Origin: Rhodonellum psychrophilum GCM71 = DSM 17998
GTDB lineage: Bacteria > Bacteroidota > Bacteroidia > Cytophagales > Cyclobacteriaceae
Assembly: GCF_000381545.1 (NCBI RefSeq)
Contig: NZ_KB906690.1
Location: 49,482-113,481 of the forward strand
Direction: 5' to 3'
Length of the DNA: 64,000 bases
Positions 1-9,625 of this stretch are shown here, piece by piece (position 1 is the stretch's first letter; each line of letters opens with the position of its first letter). A program made the position numbers and the translations under genes. The notes below the pieces were generated by a model. The model searched no databases. It saw nothing but the letters and a program-made list of their open reading frames with translations, and had not been told where the DNA came from.

Positions 1-173
1 TCCATCCCTGCAATGATCTTCAGCAAGGAACTTTTACCAGACCCGTTTAGACCCAAAACACCAATTTTGGCTCCATAAAAAAATGATAGATAAATGTCTT
101 TTAAAACTTTCTTCTGTGGAGGGTAGATTTTTGAAACCCCCGACATTGAAAATATGATTTTCTCAGCGCTCAT
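1..173 (-). CDS. ettA: Energy-dependent translational throttle protein EttA (ABC-F), N-terminal part only
   Basis: The minus-strand frame starts with ATG at 173 and runs off the left edge, leaving about 57 residues. It opens MSAEKIIFSMSGVSKIYPPQ, close to the usual EttA start, and contains a Walker A motif (GLNGSGKSS) near residue 43. EttA is a soluble ABC-F ATPase that binds the ribosomal E site and gates the first elongation step according to ATP/ADP ratio. It has no membrane domain. Only the N-terminal part of the first ATPase domain is visible, so the EttA call over other ABC-F members rests on the N-terminal sequence. It is divergent from the DUF349 gene. Confidence 0.85.
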   Translation of the reverse strand, partial: MSAEKIIFSMSGVSKIYPPQKKVLKDIYLSFFYGAKIGVLGLNGSGKSSLLKIIAGM

Positions 174-303
174 AAATTATTGTTTTTCAACTCACAAAAT
201 TGCAAAAACAAAGATGGCAAAAAAACCCCTTTCTTAGGATTAATCCTTTTGAATTAATTAATTTGCAAAAAACTAAAGAACAGCCACTACCTATTAAATC
301 GCA

Positions 304-1551
304 ATGGAGCATCCGTACGGATACATTAAGGACAACAAAGTATTTTTGAAGGGATTTCTAAACCAACCCGATAGGGTCATCGGGGAAGTAAAAGAGGATG
401 AAACCTCTACCCTCAAGTACTTCGAAGAAAGATTTTCAACCATAAAGAGTAAGGTTGACAATCTCAAAAAAGACATCGAGGAAAATCAAAACAAAGGCTC
501 TTTCCTGATGAAACTGATTCATCTGAAGGAATCCTTGTTGCAATATGACGCACTGGGAGACTTTGTGCCCATGATCGAGGACCTCAACCAACTCGAATCC
601 TTCCTGGAGGACATCATCAAAAAAAACAGGGAGCGCAATCTCGAAATCAAAAAAGGACTGATCTTGGAAGCTGAGGCAATCAAGGACGATACCGACTGGA
701 AGAAAACCACTGAGGAATTCAAAAGCCTCAAGACCCGCTGGATCAAAACAGGATCTGTAGAAAAGGAATACGAAGAGGATCTTGAAACCACATTTAATGA
801 CATCATTGATTCCTTTTTTGACAACAGAAAACAATTTTTCGAAGGACTGGCTCTGCAAGCCGAGGAAAACATAAAGGTCTACGAATCCCTTGTGGCGCAA
901 GCCCAAGATGCTTTTAACATGGCGGATGCAAAGCGGGCCTTTGAGATCAGCAAGAAAATTCAAAAACAATGGAAGGAATCCGGAAAGGTTCCCGCTGACA
1001 AAAGACAGCCACTTTGGGATGAGTTTTCCAAAATAAACAACAGAATCTTCAGCAGGTACAAAAGGACCATCCAGTCCATGCCGCAGCTCAGTCCCAGGGA
1101 CTTCATGCGAAAACTGGAGTCGATGAACGAAGAGATGAAAAAATTATCCCTTCAGGAAGCAACGCCATCGGTACAGGCTGCCGCAAAAAAAATTCAGGCG
1201 GAATGGAGGAATTTGCCGCCGAGCAAACCCAAGGAAGCCAATCTGGTCATGCGCTCCTTCATCTTCTCCACCGAAGTAGTATTTGAAAAAGCCTTTTTGG
1301 ACAAATTGGCCACCTCCAAAAATTCAGACTTCGACAAAAAGCCAATTGCTGAACAAAAACAGATCAAATCTACCATCCTGAAAGACCTCATTCATCGGGA
1401 CCAAACCGAACTGGAAACCATCAAAGGGAACGCGGAAAATTTCAAATCACAGGAAAGCGATTTTGAAATCATGATGAAAAGAAAGTTAAGTGCTTATAAA
1501 AGAAAGGTTGATGTAAAAAATTTTATATTGAAGGAACTTTCAAACAAATAA
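304..1551 (+). CDS. DUF349 domain-containing protein
   Basis: A 415-residue, highly charged, largely helical protein. It has repeated segments of DUF349 type, for example around DTDWKKTTEEFKSLKTRWIKTG and QKQWKESGKVPADKRQPLWDEFSK, each with a W-K/R-x-x-G-x-V-P-like core. There is no signal peptide or membrane segment, so it is probably cytoplasmic and rich in coiled coil. DUF349 proteins are common single-copy genes in Bacteroidota with no firmly assigned function. The ATG at 304 is the first in frame and follows an AT-rich divergent spacer shared with ettA. Family call is solid; role unknown. Confidence 0.85.
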   Translation: MEHPYGYIKDNKVFLKGFLNQPDRVIGEVKEDETSTLKYFEERFSTIKSKVDNLKKDIEENQNKGSFLMKLIHLKESLLQYDALGDFVPMIEDLNQLESFLEDIIKKNRERNLEIKKGLILEAEAIKDDTDWKKTTEEFKSLKTRWIKTGSVEKEYEEDLETTFNDIIDSFFDNRKQFFEGLALQAEENIKVYESLVAQAQDAFNMADAKRAFEISKKIQKQWKESGKVPADKRQPLWDEFSKINNRIFSRYKRTIQSMPQLSPRDFMRKLESMNEEMKKLSLQEATPSVQAAAKKIQAEWRNLPPSKPKEANLVMRSFIFSTEVVFEKAFLDKLATSKNSDFDKKPIAEQKQIKSTILKDLIHRDQTELETIKGNAENFKSQESDFEIMMKRKLSAYKRKVDVKNFILKELSNK

Positions 1552-1562
1552 TCAGTTAAAGA

Positions 1563-1591
1563 TTGATAATTAAAAACAATTTCTATTTTTG
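1563..1591 (+). promoter_or_regulatory. Bacteroidota-type promoter for the DUF2795 gene
   Basis: A -7 element TATTTTTG (1584-1591) matches the Bacteroidota TAnnTTTG consensus. A TTG at 1563-1565 lies 18 bases upstream, in the -33 position. It sits 38 bases before the ATG of the small acidic gene. Confidence 0.6.
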
Positions 1592-1628
1592 CAACCCGTA
1601 AAGCCGGTAAACAATAAATAAAGACACT

Positions 1629-1850
1629 ATGTATTGGACATTAGAACTTGCGTCTTATCTAGAAGATGCACCCTGGCCTGCTACCAAGGACGAATTGATA
1701 GATTTTGCGATCCGCTCCGGGGCTCCTTTGGAGGTTGTAGAAAACCTTCAGGAACTGGAAGATGATGGTGAGCCATATGAGAATATAGAAGAGATTTGGC
1801 CAGATTATCCTACCAAAGACGATTTCTTTTTCAATGAGGATGAATATTAA
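1629..1850 (+). CDS. DUF2795 family small acidic protein
   Basis: A 73-residue acidic protein beginning MYWTLELASYLEDAPWPATK, typical of the DUF2795 family. That family is nearly invariant among Bacteroidota and related phyla. The first half (to about residue 45) is the DUF2795 helical domain; the acidic tail ends in NEDEY. It is monocistronic, with its own promoter and a strong terminator directly after the stop. No catalytic residues or localisation signals are visible, and the biochemical role is unknown. Confidence 0.85.
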   Translation: MYWTLELASYLEDAPWPATKDELIDFAIRSGAPLEVVENLQELEDDGEPYENIEEIWPDYPTKDDFFFNEDEY

Positions 1851-1852
1851 AT

Positions 1853-1887
1853 AAAAAATGACCCCAAACACATTGGGGTCATTTTTT
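1853..1887 (+). terminator. Rho-independent terminator after the DUF2795 gene
   Basis: Perfect 15-base arms (1853-1867 and 1873-1887) around the loop ACACA. The GC core is GACCCC/GGGGTC with A and T flanks, so it could act in both directions. Confidence 0.85.
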
Positions 1888-1906
1888 ATTGTACCCTATC
1901 CTGAAG

Positions 1907-2010
1907 TACAATCCCAAATACGCATTGGATTTCCCAATGGGGGTGGAAGCTGAAAGTAAATCAGGCTATTGGGAGAATAAGGAATATCACCGAATTGATA
2001 AAGTAAATAA
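1907..2010. repeat. Intergenic coding-like remnant, copy A
   Basis: One frame reads through PKYALDFPMGVEAESKSGYW without a stop up to 2016. A diverged relative lies at 57988-58066, reading FPNGIDTERKSKYW. Neither has a convincing start. They may be decayed fragments of the same gene type or an intergenic repeat. The rest of 1888-2130 shows nothing recognisable. Confidence 0.3.
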
Positions 2011-2130
2011 AGACTGAGTATTAAGCATTTTTAGGTCAGAATGGGCTGGCAATGCATCACACGGATTCAAGCCAAGAAATCACCGCTTTTTCCCAACACC
2101 TTTTAAGGGTATCGATAACTTCCCTCTTCC

Positions 2131-2871
2131 CTAAATCCCCAACACCGCCTTCAATTTCGGGAACCCAGTCTTGCTAACCGGGATTTGTTTGCCGTCCCTG
2201 AGAATCAAGAGATAACCGTCTTTTTCATAACTCTCTATTTTCGTGATCTCAGCTATTTTGACAATGTAGGAACGGTGGACCCTCACGAAAACATCGGGAT
2301 TGAGTGTGGATTCAAAAAATCTCATCGTTTTATTTTTCAGAAACTTCCCTTCCTGGGTATGGACATTCACATAGTCATCATTGCCCTCAAAATATTTAAT
2401 GTCTTGGACAGGAATGATTTTGATTTCGTTTTTGACCTTCAATACTACCCTACTGGAATACCCTTCGGAAGGCAGCGCATTGGATTCCATCAATTCTTTT
2501 AAGGAGGATTTGGATTCCAACTGGAGGAATTTGGCGATCGCCTTAGAAAATCTTTCCTTCGGAAAAGGCTTCAACAAATAATCCACGGCATGTGCATCGA
2601 AAGCCTTGAGCGCATACTCGTCAAAAGCCGTGGTGAAAATGACGGATGGAGGTTCGTCAAGCAACTCCAACATCTCGAAGCCATTGATCTTGGGCATTTG
2701 TACATCCAAAAATATCAATTCGGGCTGGTACTCCTGAATTGCCTTGATCCCTTCGAAGCCATCCACGCAGATTTTCAACACTTCAAAATCGGGATAATCC
2801 GAAAGGTATTCCTTGACAATCTGTGCAGCCAAAGGCTCATCATCAATTATGAGGATTGGAATCATGGGCAT
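2131..2871 (-). CDS. LytTR-family response regulator
   Basis: A 246-residue two-domain regulator. Residues 5-120 form a CheY-like receiver with acidic pocket DD at 10-11, phospho-acceptor Asp56 (FLDVQMP) and a Lys in LLKPF. Residues ~145-246 form a LytTR DNA-binding domain (VPVQDIKYFEGNDDYVNVHT). It is the last gene of an operon with the LytS-like kinase, overlapping that gene by 29 bases, so translation is probably coupled. Activated regulators of this class bind paired direct repeats upstream of target genes; targets cannot be read from this window. Confidence 0.92.
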   Translation of the reverse strand: MPMIPILIIDDEPLAAQIVKEYLSDYPDFEVLKICVDGFEGIKAIQEYQPELIFLDVQMPKINGFEMLELLDEPPSVIFTTAFDEYALKAFDAHAVDYLLKPFPKERFSKAIAKFLQLESKSSLKELMESNALPSEGYSSRVVLKVKNEIKIIPVQDIKYFEGNDDYVNVHTQEGKFLKNKTMRFFESTLNPDVFVRVHRSYIVKIAEITKIESYEKDGYLLILRDGKQIPVSKTGFPKLKAVLGI

Positions 2872-3907
2872 AGGGAATCTTTAACACAACTGAAAACTGA
2901 CTTTGATTGACTACACAATTTAAAAGATCGTGCCGTCCGAACAATAAATAAAGGCGCCTTTTTACGGCATCCAAGCCAAATCCCAGCCCATCGGCCGATA
3001 CTCCAGCTTTAGGATCAAATGGATTGGTAATGGTCATTTCCAAGTAAACACCAACATCCCGGATATTTAATTGGATATCCACGTCACCCATGGTGCCATA
3101 CAAGCCATGCTTGACAGCATTTTCCATAAGCGGCTGAAGCAACATTTGGGGGATTTTTATCGATTGGGTGTTTTCCTCCACTTGGAAATCCGCTTTTAAC
3201 CTGTGGCCAAAACGCACCCGCTCAATATCCAAAAACAGCTGAAGGTAAGAAACCTCTTCCTGAACTGTCACCCACTTTTTTTCATCCTTCCGAATGGTCC
3301 CCCTGAGGAATCCGGATAGCTGGAAAATCATTTCCCTTGCCTTCTCCGGATTGCTCGCAATCAAGGCACTGATGGAATTGAGACTATTGAAAAGAAAATG
3401 GGGTTGCAGCTGCTGGCGCAATTGGTGAAGTTCTGCCTCCTTGGACATCTTCATGATCATTTCTTCCCGCTGCCGGGTTTTTAGCTGATCTTCCAATCTC
3501 CCCGCAATAACCAACAAGAGCGCGCATGCCGAGAACAAAATCGAAACGATCGCTCCCCTAACCGCAAATGACTTTTCCAAAAACAAAAGGTACTCGGTTT
3601 GATCGGAGAAGAGTTGCTTGAGGCCAAAATGGCCCAGGTACAAAACCAAGATACTCATCACGAGTGGCAAAACGATGGCAAGCCAAGCATTGGAGCGTTG
3701 TGGCAAGTAAAACCTAAACACATTCTCCAGCAAAAACAAACCTCCAACTATCAGGGTCGTCTGCACAGCACTGTCCAAAAGAGCCAAATTGAAATTTGGC
3801 CCATACGATTGGATCAGTTTTGCGGAGGCTAAGATCCACAAGACCAAAACAAGGATGGATTTCAACCAACTCCCACCTTCCCTTTTGAAGAGTCCTGTGA
3901 TCCCCAT
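2843..3907 (-). CDS. LytS-type sensor histidine kinase (His_kinase family)
   Basis: A 354-residue membrane kinase. About four hydrophobic segments occupy residues 15-135, followed by a short coiled linker. The His_kinase motif LQPHFLFNSLNSISALI carries the phospho-acceptor His, and a HATPase_c domain has PQMLLQPLMENAVKHG as N box. No extracellular sensor domain is visible, so the signal is probably sensed in the membrane or supplied by the neighbouring LiaF-like protein. It sits 12 bases after that gene and overlaps the LytTR regulator, making a three-gene signalling operon. Confidence 0.9.
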   Translation of the reverse strand: MGITGLFKREGGSWLKSILVLVLWILASAKLIQSYGPNFNLALLDSAVQTTLIVGGLFLLENVFRFYLPQRSNAWLAIVLPLVMSILVLYLGHFGLKQLFSDQTEYLLFLEKSFAVRGAIVSILFSACALLLVIAGRLEDQLKTRQREEMIMKMSKEAELHQLRQQLQPHFLFNSLNSISALIASNPEKAREMIFQLSGFLRGTIRKDEKKWVTVQEEVSYLQLFLDIERVRFGHRLKADFQVEENTQSIKIPQMLLQPLMENAVKHGLYGTMGDVDIQLNIRDVGVYLEMTITNPFDPKAGVSADGLGFGLDAVKRRLYLLFGRHDLLNCVVNQSQFSVVLKIPYAHDSNPHN

Positions 3908-3919
3908 TCTTCGTGAAGT

Positions 3920-4714
3920 TTAAAATGATTTGATTTCAAGCCCACCAAAAAAGATCGTCCCTTTGATTCTCAGAATCTTGGTCCCATCCGTTTTGGTCTG
4001 AGGATACATTCTTTTGTCCTCCACCCCGGCAAACATATTGGTCACATTGATCTGGATATCCCAGTGTGGCGGGACGATCAGCTTGATGCCTCCAAATGCC
4101 ACTTCAACATCCAAAACCGCTGGCCCAGTCAAATCCGCCTGACTGAGATCAATATCAGTTCCACCAAAGATCGCAGATAATTTTCCGCCTTTGAATTTTT
4201 TGGAAAGCACCCTTTTTTGGATACCACAAAACATCGCCTGCGAATTGACGACATCACCGCCATCAACGTCTAAGTCCAATGAATTGATCGCATTTGGATC
4301 ATCTGGGGTTAAAATTCCCGCGGAGTTGAATGCATTCTTTTCAAGAGATTGCTCCAACCCATTCCATTCCTTCCAGTTCGTCATACTGTTGGTTCTTCGG
4401 CTAAGGATGATAAAAAGCCCCAAAAAGATAAGACCTACAGGAAGGATGTATTGCTCGATCTCGACAGGAAGATTCAATTCCCTTTTCACCAAAAAGAAGG
4501 AGCCAAAAAGCAACATGAATATCCCAAACCCACTTTTGAAATTATGTTTGATCAAAGTGATCACCCCAATGGCAATGAAGATCATCGGCCAGGAAAGAAT
4601 CCAGCCAGGAATAAAAACCCCCATTTTCCTGAACAACAAAACTGCTCCAATTACGAGAATGATCAACCCTATCGTGAGATTCCCATTGTCATTTTGCGCT
4701 TTCTTTCTATTCAT
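3920..4714 (-). CDS. LiaF-like / DUF5668 membrane protein
   Basis: A 264-residue protein with about four transmembrane helices in residues 12-105. A C-terminal soluble domain carries repeated beta-rich segments (GGDVVNSQAMFCGIQKRVLS, FGGTDIDLSQA, VAFGGIKLIVP, IFFGGLEI). This matches the cell-wall-active-antibiotic-response (LiaF-like) C-terminal fold. In Firmicutes LiaF-type proteins modulate a LytTR- or NarL-type two-component system; the operon position before the kinase and LytTR regulator is compatible with a similar envelope-stress role. That role is inferred. Confidence 0.75.
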   Translation of the reverse strand: MNRKKAQNDNGNLTIGLIILVIGAVLLFRKMGVFIPGWILSWPMIFIAIGVITLIKHNFKSGFGIFMLLFGSFFLVKRELNLPVEIEQYILPVGLIFLGLFIILSRRTNSMTNWKEWNGLEQSLEKNAFNSAGILTPDDPNAINSLDLDVDGGDVVNSQAMFCGIQKRVLSKKFKGGKLSAIFGGTDIDLSQADLTGPAVLDVEVAFGGIKLIVPPHWDIQINVTNMFAGVEDKRMYPQTKTDGTKILRIKGTIFFGGLEIKSF

Positions 4715-5115
4715 GTCTTTGTCATTTATTGTGATGGATGTAGATAATAAACCAAATCTAATGCATCACCTTCTGCCTAACGCCATCCAAATAGGCTAGC
4801 CCATGAGAAAATTCGGTGAAATAAAGGATTTTGTCGGTTAAATCCGTTTTTTGCAATACGGACTCAATTCAATATTGTGATTGACACATAATTATTTAGT
4901 TTTGACTCTTTATGTCTCCACTCTTTTGGTGTCATAAATTTTTATTCCAAGTATCTGATTTTTTTGGTTCCAACCCCATCTGGAAACCTATTGCATATTA
5001 CGGGTTAAATCACGCAGAAAAAATCAACATTTCTTAAAAAGTGACAAGCAAGTGGGATTCTTTGGTTGAGGTTTCGATAAATTGGAGAAACTTATCCCTC
5101 ACTCCCAAGCTTCAT
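4715..5115. other. Intergenic stretch with no recognisable gene
   Basis: About 400 AT-rich bases between the LiaF-like gene (minus) and the 3' end of ispD. No convincing open frame, tRNA fold or hairpin was seen. The right-hand part lies directly downstream of the minus-strand ispD and holds only stray short frames. Confidence 0.5.
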
Positions 5116-5799
5116 TTATGCCTTGTTGTTTCTATTGACCAAAAACTCGGCATAGTCCATGTCCTCTGGACTTGTGATCTTGATGTTTTCAGGATTGCCC
5201 TCGATAAGGTTTACTTGCCAACCTTGCTGCTCGTAAACAGTGGCATCATCGGTGAATTGCTTAGATTCCGGGACCTCAAATGCTTTTTTGATTTTTTCCA
5301 GCTGAAAGGTTTGGGGCGTCTGGACCAGTCTAAAGTCTTGCCGATCCTGAAAATTGGATTTTCCGTCCCCTGATATTTTCCTAATGGAATCCTTTAGGTT
5401 GATGACCGCGATGGCACTCCCCTTTTTTGCTGCTTCCTCATAACTTCTTGAAATCACCGACTGATTTACAAATGGCCGCACACCATCGTGAATGGCAACC
5501 AATCCGGCTGTTGACAAAATGGAATTCAGCCCGTTCCTCACGGATTGAAACCGGCTTTGGCCTCCCTTCACCAATTGATGAGGAATCTTAAAATCGAATT
5601 TGTCACAGAGGGAATTCCATAATGGGAAATCGCTTACGGGAATCACCAAAATCAAGTTGATAGTGGGGTCATATTGAAAAAACGCCTTCATGGTGTGCAT
5701 CAATATGGGTTCCCCTCCAATTTCCAAATATTGCTTTGGAATGGAGGCGCCCATTCTTGTTCCATTTCCTCCTGCGACGATAATCCCGAATTTTTTCAT
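5116..5799 (-). CDS. ispD: 2-C-methyl-D-erythritol 4-phosphate cytidylyltransferase
   Basis: A 227-residue cytosolic enzyme that joins CTP and MEP to give CDP-ME in the non-mevalonate isoprenoid pathway. The N-terminal nucleotide-binding signature GGNGTRMGASIPKQYLEIGG covers residues 10-29. The IspD motif AIHDGVRPFV follows in the middle, and the C-terminal ITSPEDMDYAEFL is also typical. Length is normal for IspD. It lies downstream of queA on the same strand, separated by a terminator-like hairpin, so the two may be transcribed separately. Confidence 0.95.
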   Translation of the reverse strand: MKKFGIIVAGGNGTRMGASIPKQYLEIGGEPILMHTMKAFFQYDPTINLILVIPVSDFPLWNSLCDKFDFKIPHQLVKGGQSRFQSVRNGLNSILSTAGLVAIHDGVRPFVNQSVISRSYEEAAKKGSAIAVINLKDSIRKISGDGKSNFQDRQDFRLVQTPQTFQLEKIKKAFEVPESKQFTDDATVYEQQGWQVNLIEGNPENIKITSPEDMDYAEFLVNRNNKA

Positions 5800-5866
5800 G
5801 TTTCAGTAATTGGCGGATCTAAAAAATAAAAACCCTTTTCCCACAAAAATCGAAAAATCAAAGAAA

Positions 5867-5891
5867 AAAAGAGCTCTTTTGGAGCTCTTTT
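5867..5891 (-). terminator. Terminator after queA
   Basis: Ten-base arms (5867-5876 and 5882-5891) with AAGAGCTC/GAGCTCTT around a TTTTG loop, flanked by A and T runs. It lies just downstream of the queA stop on the minus strand. Confidence 0.75.
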
Positions 5892-5900
5892 TTTGATGAA

Positions 5901-6950
5901 TTATAAAATCAACATGGCATCTCCATAGGAGAAGAACCTGTATTTTTCCTTTATGGCGATTTGATAGGCTTTCATGATCAGGTCATATCCTCCAAATGCC
6001 GAAGCCGTCATCAACAATGTTGACTCTGGAAGGTGGAAGTTGGTGATCAAGGCATTTGCAATTTTAAACTCGTAAGGAGGTGTGATAAATTTGTCCGTCC
6101 ATCCTCGATCTTCTTTCAACCTGCCGTTGGCAGTAACCGAAGATTCGATGGTTTTCAAGGTTGTAGTACCTACTGACACCACTCTCTTTTTGCTATCCAA
6201 GGCACGGTTGACAAGGTTGACGGTTTCTTCTGGAATATCAAAATTCTCTGAATCCATTTTATGCTTGGTCAGGTCTTCCACATCCACTTGTCTGAAAGTA
6301 CCCAAACCCACATGAAGGGTGATCGGCGTCACATCGACACCTTTCAACTCCAATCTTTTGAGCAAATGGGGAGTAAAGTGAAGTCCTGCCGTTGGTGCGG
6401 CCACAGCTCCCACATGCTTGGCAAAAATGGTTTGGTATCTTTCCCTATCCTCGGCTTCTACGCTTCTTTCGATGAATTCCTTCAAGATAGGCGTTTCTCC
6501 CAATGTGTCGACGGTTTTGTAAAACTCCTCATCCGTTCCGTCAAAAAGGAACCTGATGGTTCTTCCTCTTGAAGTCGTGTTGTCGATGACCTCGGCCACC
6601 AAATCACTGTCCCCAAAATAAAGCTTGTTTCCAACCCTGATTTTCCTTGCTGGATCCACCAACACATCCCAAAGCCTCAATTCTTGGTTCAGTTCCCTCA
6701 ACAAGAAAACCTCGATTTTGGCACCGGTTTTTTCTTTGTTGCCATACAATCTTGCAGGAAAAACTTTGGTGTTGTTCATTACAAATACATCACCCTCGTC
6801 AAAGTACTCAATGATATCCTTGAAAATGCGGTGTTCTATTTCTCCGGTTTTCCTGTGCACAACCATTAGACGGGATTCGTCTCTGTTTTCTGCAGGATAC
6901 AAGGAAATAAGTTTTCTGGGGACGTCGAATTTGAAATCGGATAACTTCAT
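5901..6950 (-). CDS. queA: S-adenosylmethionine:tRNA ribosyltransferase-isomerase
   Basis: A 349-residue enzyme that moves the ribosyl group of SAM onto 7-aminomethyl-7-deazaguanine in tRNA, giving epoxyqueuosine at the wobble position. QueA hallmarks are the N-terminal [20 protein letters not shown], then [27 protein letters not shown] and the C-terminal [19 protein letters not shown]. Length is typical. A TAACTTTG promoter element lies about 55 bases upstream. No other queuosine gene is in the window. Confidence 0.96.
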   Translation of the reverse strand: MKLSDFKFDVPRKLISLYPAENRDESRLMVVHRKTGEIEHRIFKDIIEYFDEGDVFVMNNTKVFPARLYGNKEKTGAKIEVFLLRELNQELRLWDVLVDPARKIRVGNKLYFGDSDLVAEVIDNTTSRGRTIRFLFDGTDEEFYKTVDTLGETPILKEFIERSVEAEDRERYQTIFAKHVGAVAAPTAGLHFTPHLLKRLELKGVDVTPITLHVGLGTFRQVDVEDLTKHKMDSENFDIPEETVNLVNRALDSKKRVVSVGTTTLKTIESSVTANGRLKEDRGWTDKFITPPYEFKIANALITNFHLPESTLLMTASAFGGYDLIMKAYQIAIKEKYRFFSYGDAMLIL

Positions 6951-7005
6951 ATATAATGAATGTAGATTGCTTTATGATTTGGTTTACGATACTTCGTAAA
7001 AAGTG

Positions 7006-7013
7006 CAAAGTTA
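7006..7013 (-). promoter_or_regulatory. Putative -7 element of the queA promoter
   Basis: TAACTTTG on the minus strand matches TAnnTTTG and lies 56 bases before the queA ATG. A TTTGG lies upstream, but at shorter than usual spacing, so the -33 part is uncertain. Confidence 0.5.
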
Positions 7014-7069
7014 GCAAGAAAAATACCAAATTGTACTTATATTGTGAATTAGTTTTTAATCCAAAATAA

Positions 7070-8320
7070 ATGATACATTTTGTCAAACAGATTTGGGAGA
7101 GCCTCAGATTCGCCATGCAGGCCCTAAAAGCCAACCTTACCCGCACAATTCTTTCCCTTTTGGGCGTGACAGTTGGTATTTTTGCCATTATTGCGGTTTT
7201 CACATTAGTGGACTCCCTGGAGAAAAACATCAAGTCCAGCTTTAGCTTCCTTGGCAGCAATGTGGTAACGGTAAATCGCTTTTCCTTCGGCGGAGGTGGG
7301 CCTGATTATCCCTGGTGGAAATATTTCCGAAGACCGTACAACAACTACTCTGAATATGTTTTCCTGAAGGACAAATTAAAGAATGCGGAAGCGGTCGCTT
7401 TTTTTGCCGGTGCCAACACCGTCATTCAACATGCCAGCAACTCCTATCAGGGCAGCAATATCCAGGGAGTTTCCTTTACCTACCAAGACGTTTATGACCT
7501 CCCCTTGCAAGAAGGTCGGTTTTTCACGGAACTTGAGGTCAACTCATCCCGAAATGTGGCCATCATCGGCACAAAAATTTCCGAGACTTTATTTCCGGGT
7601 CAAAGCCCACTTGGGAAAGAGATCAAGATGAAGGGGGGGAAATTTGTAGTGATTGGTTTATTTGAAGAAGAGGGGGAAGGCATTTTTGACATCGCATCCA
7701 AAGATCAATCCTGCCTTATCCCCTATGGATCCTTCACCAAGTTATATTATGTGGGCAACAATGGAATAGAACCGAGCATCGCCGTGAAGGGAAAAGAAGA
7801 GGACATTGGGATGATCGCTTTGGAAAATGAATTGATCGGCCTGTTAAGGGTGAAGAGGGGGTTGAAACCTACTCAAGAGGATAATTTTTCACTGAACAAG
7901 TCGGAATTCATCATGAACACGATCGGATCCATTTTCGATGTCATCGGAATTGCGGGTTGGGTAATCGGAGGATTTTCCATTTTGGTCGGAGGTTTTGGCA
8001 TCGCCAACATCATGTTTGTCTCCGTCAAGGAGCGTACCAATATCATCGGCATCCAAAAGTCATTGGGGGCAAAAAATTATTTCATTCTTTCCCAATTCCT
8101 TTTTGAAGCTATTTTCCTGAGTTTGATCGGTGGAATCGCAGGAATCCTGATCGTCTTTTTGATCACTTTTATTCCGGTGGGCACGCTTGACCTTACCCTC
8201 TCTCTGAAAAACATCATCTTGGGACTGGGTGTGTCTTCTGCGATCGGGGTCGTATCGGGAATCGTCCCGGCAACGCTTGCCGCCAGATTGGACCCCGTGG
8301 AAGCCATCAGATCTGTCTAA
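7070..8320 (+). CDS. MacB/FtsX-type ABC transporter permease
   Basis: A 416-residue inner-membrane permease with the MacB-like arrangement. TM1 is near residues 20-45 (TRTILSLLGVTVGIFAIIAV). A large periplasmic MacB_PCD domain follows (about 50-280). Three C-terminal helices carry the FtsX domain (VGGFGIANIMFVSVKERTN, then two more). Such permeases pair with a LolD/MacB-type ATPase and act in lipoprotein release or efflux. No ATPase gene is adjacent, so the partner is elsewhere. It is monocistronic, divergent from queA, with a strong terminator after it. Confidence 0.88.
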   Translation: MIHFVKQIWESLRFAMQALKANLTRTILSLLGVTVGIFAIIAVFTLVDSLEKNIKSSFSFLGSNVVTVNRFSFGGGGPDYPWWKYFRRPYNNYSEYVFLKDKLKNAEAVAFFAGANTVIQHASNSYQGSNIQGVSFTYQDVYDLPLQEGRFFTELEVNSSRNVAIIGTKISETLFPGQSPLGKEIKMKGGKFVVIGLFEEEGEGIFDIASKDQSCLIPYGSFTKLYYVGNNGIEPSIAVKGKEEDIGMIALENELIGLLRVKRGLKPTQEDNFSLNKSEFIMNTIGSIFDVIGIAGWVIGGFSILVGGFGIANIMFVSVKERTNIIGIQKSLGAKNYFILSQFLFEAIFLSLIGGIAGILIVFLITFIPVGTLDLTLSLKNIILGLGVSSAIGVVSGIVPATLAARLDPVEAIRSV

Positions 8321-8322
8321 TA

Positions 8323-8362
8323 AAAAAAGCGTGGCCGATATCGCTATCGGCCACGCTTTTTT
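8323..8362 (+). terminator. Rho-independent terminator after the permease gene
   Basis: Perfect 18-base arms (8323-8340 and 8345-8362) with GCGTGGCCGATA/TATCGGCCACGC, loop TCGC, then a T run. It separates the permease from the convergent recA and can work both ways. Confidence 0.9.
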
Positions 8363-8393
8363 ATAATTGATTTTTAAGATTATCGGAATTGAT

Positions 8394-9440
8394 TTAAGCC
8401 TTTTCCTCTTTTTCTTTTTTCGCTTTCGCTGGCTTTGCTGGAGCTTCCAAGCCGGCTTTTTCCTTGATCTTGCTTTCCAATTCCTCCATCAATTCCGGAT
8501 TATCCAAAAGCAATGCTTTGACGGCATCCCTTCCCTGTCCCAATTTGGTGGTTTCGTAAGAGAACCAAGAACCAGCCTTTTTGATGATTTCCAGTTCGAC
8601 ACCAATATCGATGATTTCACCTACCTTAGAAATCCCCAGTCCATACATGATATCAAACTCGATCACTTTAAAAGGTGGCGCAACTTTGTTTTTCACGACT
8701 TTCACTTTGGTTCTATTTCCGATCACATTGTCAGTCCCTTCCTTGATCTGACCGATCCTTCTGATATCGAGACGAACAGAGGCATAGAATTTCAATGCAT
8801 TTCCACCGGTGGTAGTTTCTGGACTACCGAACATCACTCCGATTTTGTCTCTAAGTTGGTTGATGAAAATACAGGCACAGCCTGTTTTATTGATGGCCCC
8901 GGTGAGTTTACGGAGGGCTTGGGACATCAAACGTGCCTGAAGTCCCATTTTGCTGTCTCCCATGTCTCCTTCAAGTTCCGCTTTGGGAACCAATGCTGCT
9001 ACAGAATCTATTACGATAATGTCAATGGCTCCAGAACGGATAAGGTGTTCGGCAATTTCCAAAGCCTGCTCGCCGTTATCCGGTTGTGAAATCAAAAGGT
9101 TTTCTGTTTGAATCCCCAATTTCTCTGCATAGGATTTGTCAAATGCGTGTTCCGCATCGATGAAGGCAGCCAAGCCGCCTGCTTTTTGGGCCTCTGCGAT
9201 GCAATGCATCGCGAGGGTAGTTTTTCCGGAGGATTCCGGTCCATAAATCTCAATCACCCTGCCGCGTGGAATCCCGCCAATGCCCAAAGCCATGTCCAAG
9301 CCCAGAGAACCCGTGGATATGGCCGGAATATCCTGCACCTTATTGTCACTCAGTTTCATCACTGTCCCTTTTCCATAGCTTTTTTCAAGTTTATCTATGG
9401 TCAACTGAAGGGCTTTAAGTTTTTCTGTATTTACGTCCAT
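8394..9440 (-). CDS. recA: Recombinase RecA
   Basis: A 348-residue DNA-dependent ATPase that forms filaments on single-stranded DNA, promotes strand exchange and triggers SOS responses. Walker [10 protein letters not shown] is at residues 67-75, Walker [13 protein letters not shown] in the middle. The L2 region contains [20 protein letters not shown]. The C-terminus is the usual variable Lys/Glu-rich tail. No intein or truncation is seen. The gene is monocistronic and convergent with the permease, sharing the bidirectional terminator. Confidence 0.98.
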   Translation of the reverse strand: MDVNTEKLKALQLTIDKLEKSYGKGTVMKLSDNKVQDIPAISTGSLGLDMALGIGGIPRGRVIEIYGPESSGKTTLAMHCIAEAQKAGGLAAFIDAEHAFDKSYAEKLGIQTENLLISQPDNGEQALEIAEHLIRSGAIDIIVIDSVAALVPKAELEGDMGDSKMGLQARLMSQALRKLTGAINKTGCACIFINQLRDKIGVMFGSPETTTGGNALKFYASVRLDIRRIGQIKEGTDNVIGNRTKVKVVKNKVAPPFKVIEFDIMYGLGISKVGEIIDIGVELEIIKKAGSWFSYETTKLGQGRDAVKALLLDNPELMEELESKIKEKAGLEAPAKPAKAKKEKEEKA

Positions 9441-9625
9441 ATAAAGGTTTTAAAAATCTTTGATTTGAATATATGAAATTATTAATTGATTATTGGAGTG
9501 TCAAATTAGTTTTACAACTCCTAAGGGTAATGTATTGGCTAATCGTAATATTTTAATCAGATTAGTGAATTCCTTCGTAAATATTGGAATAAGAATTGGA
9601 AAGCTTTTTGCTTAAAGAGGAATTA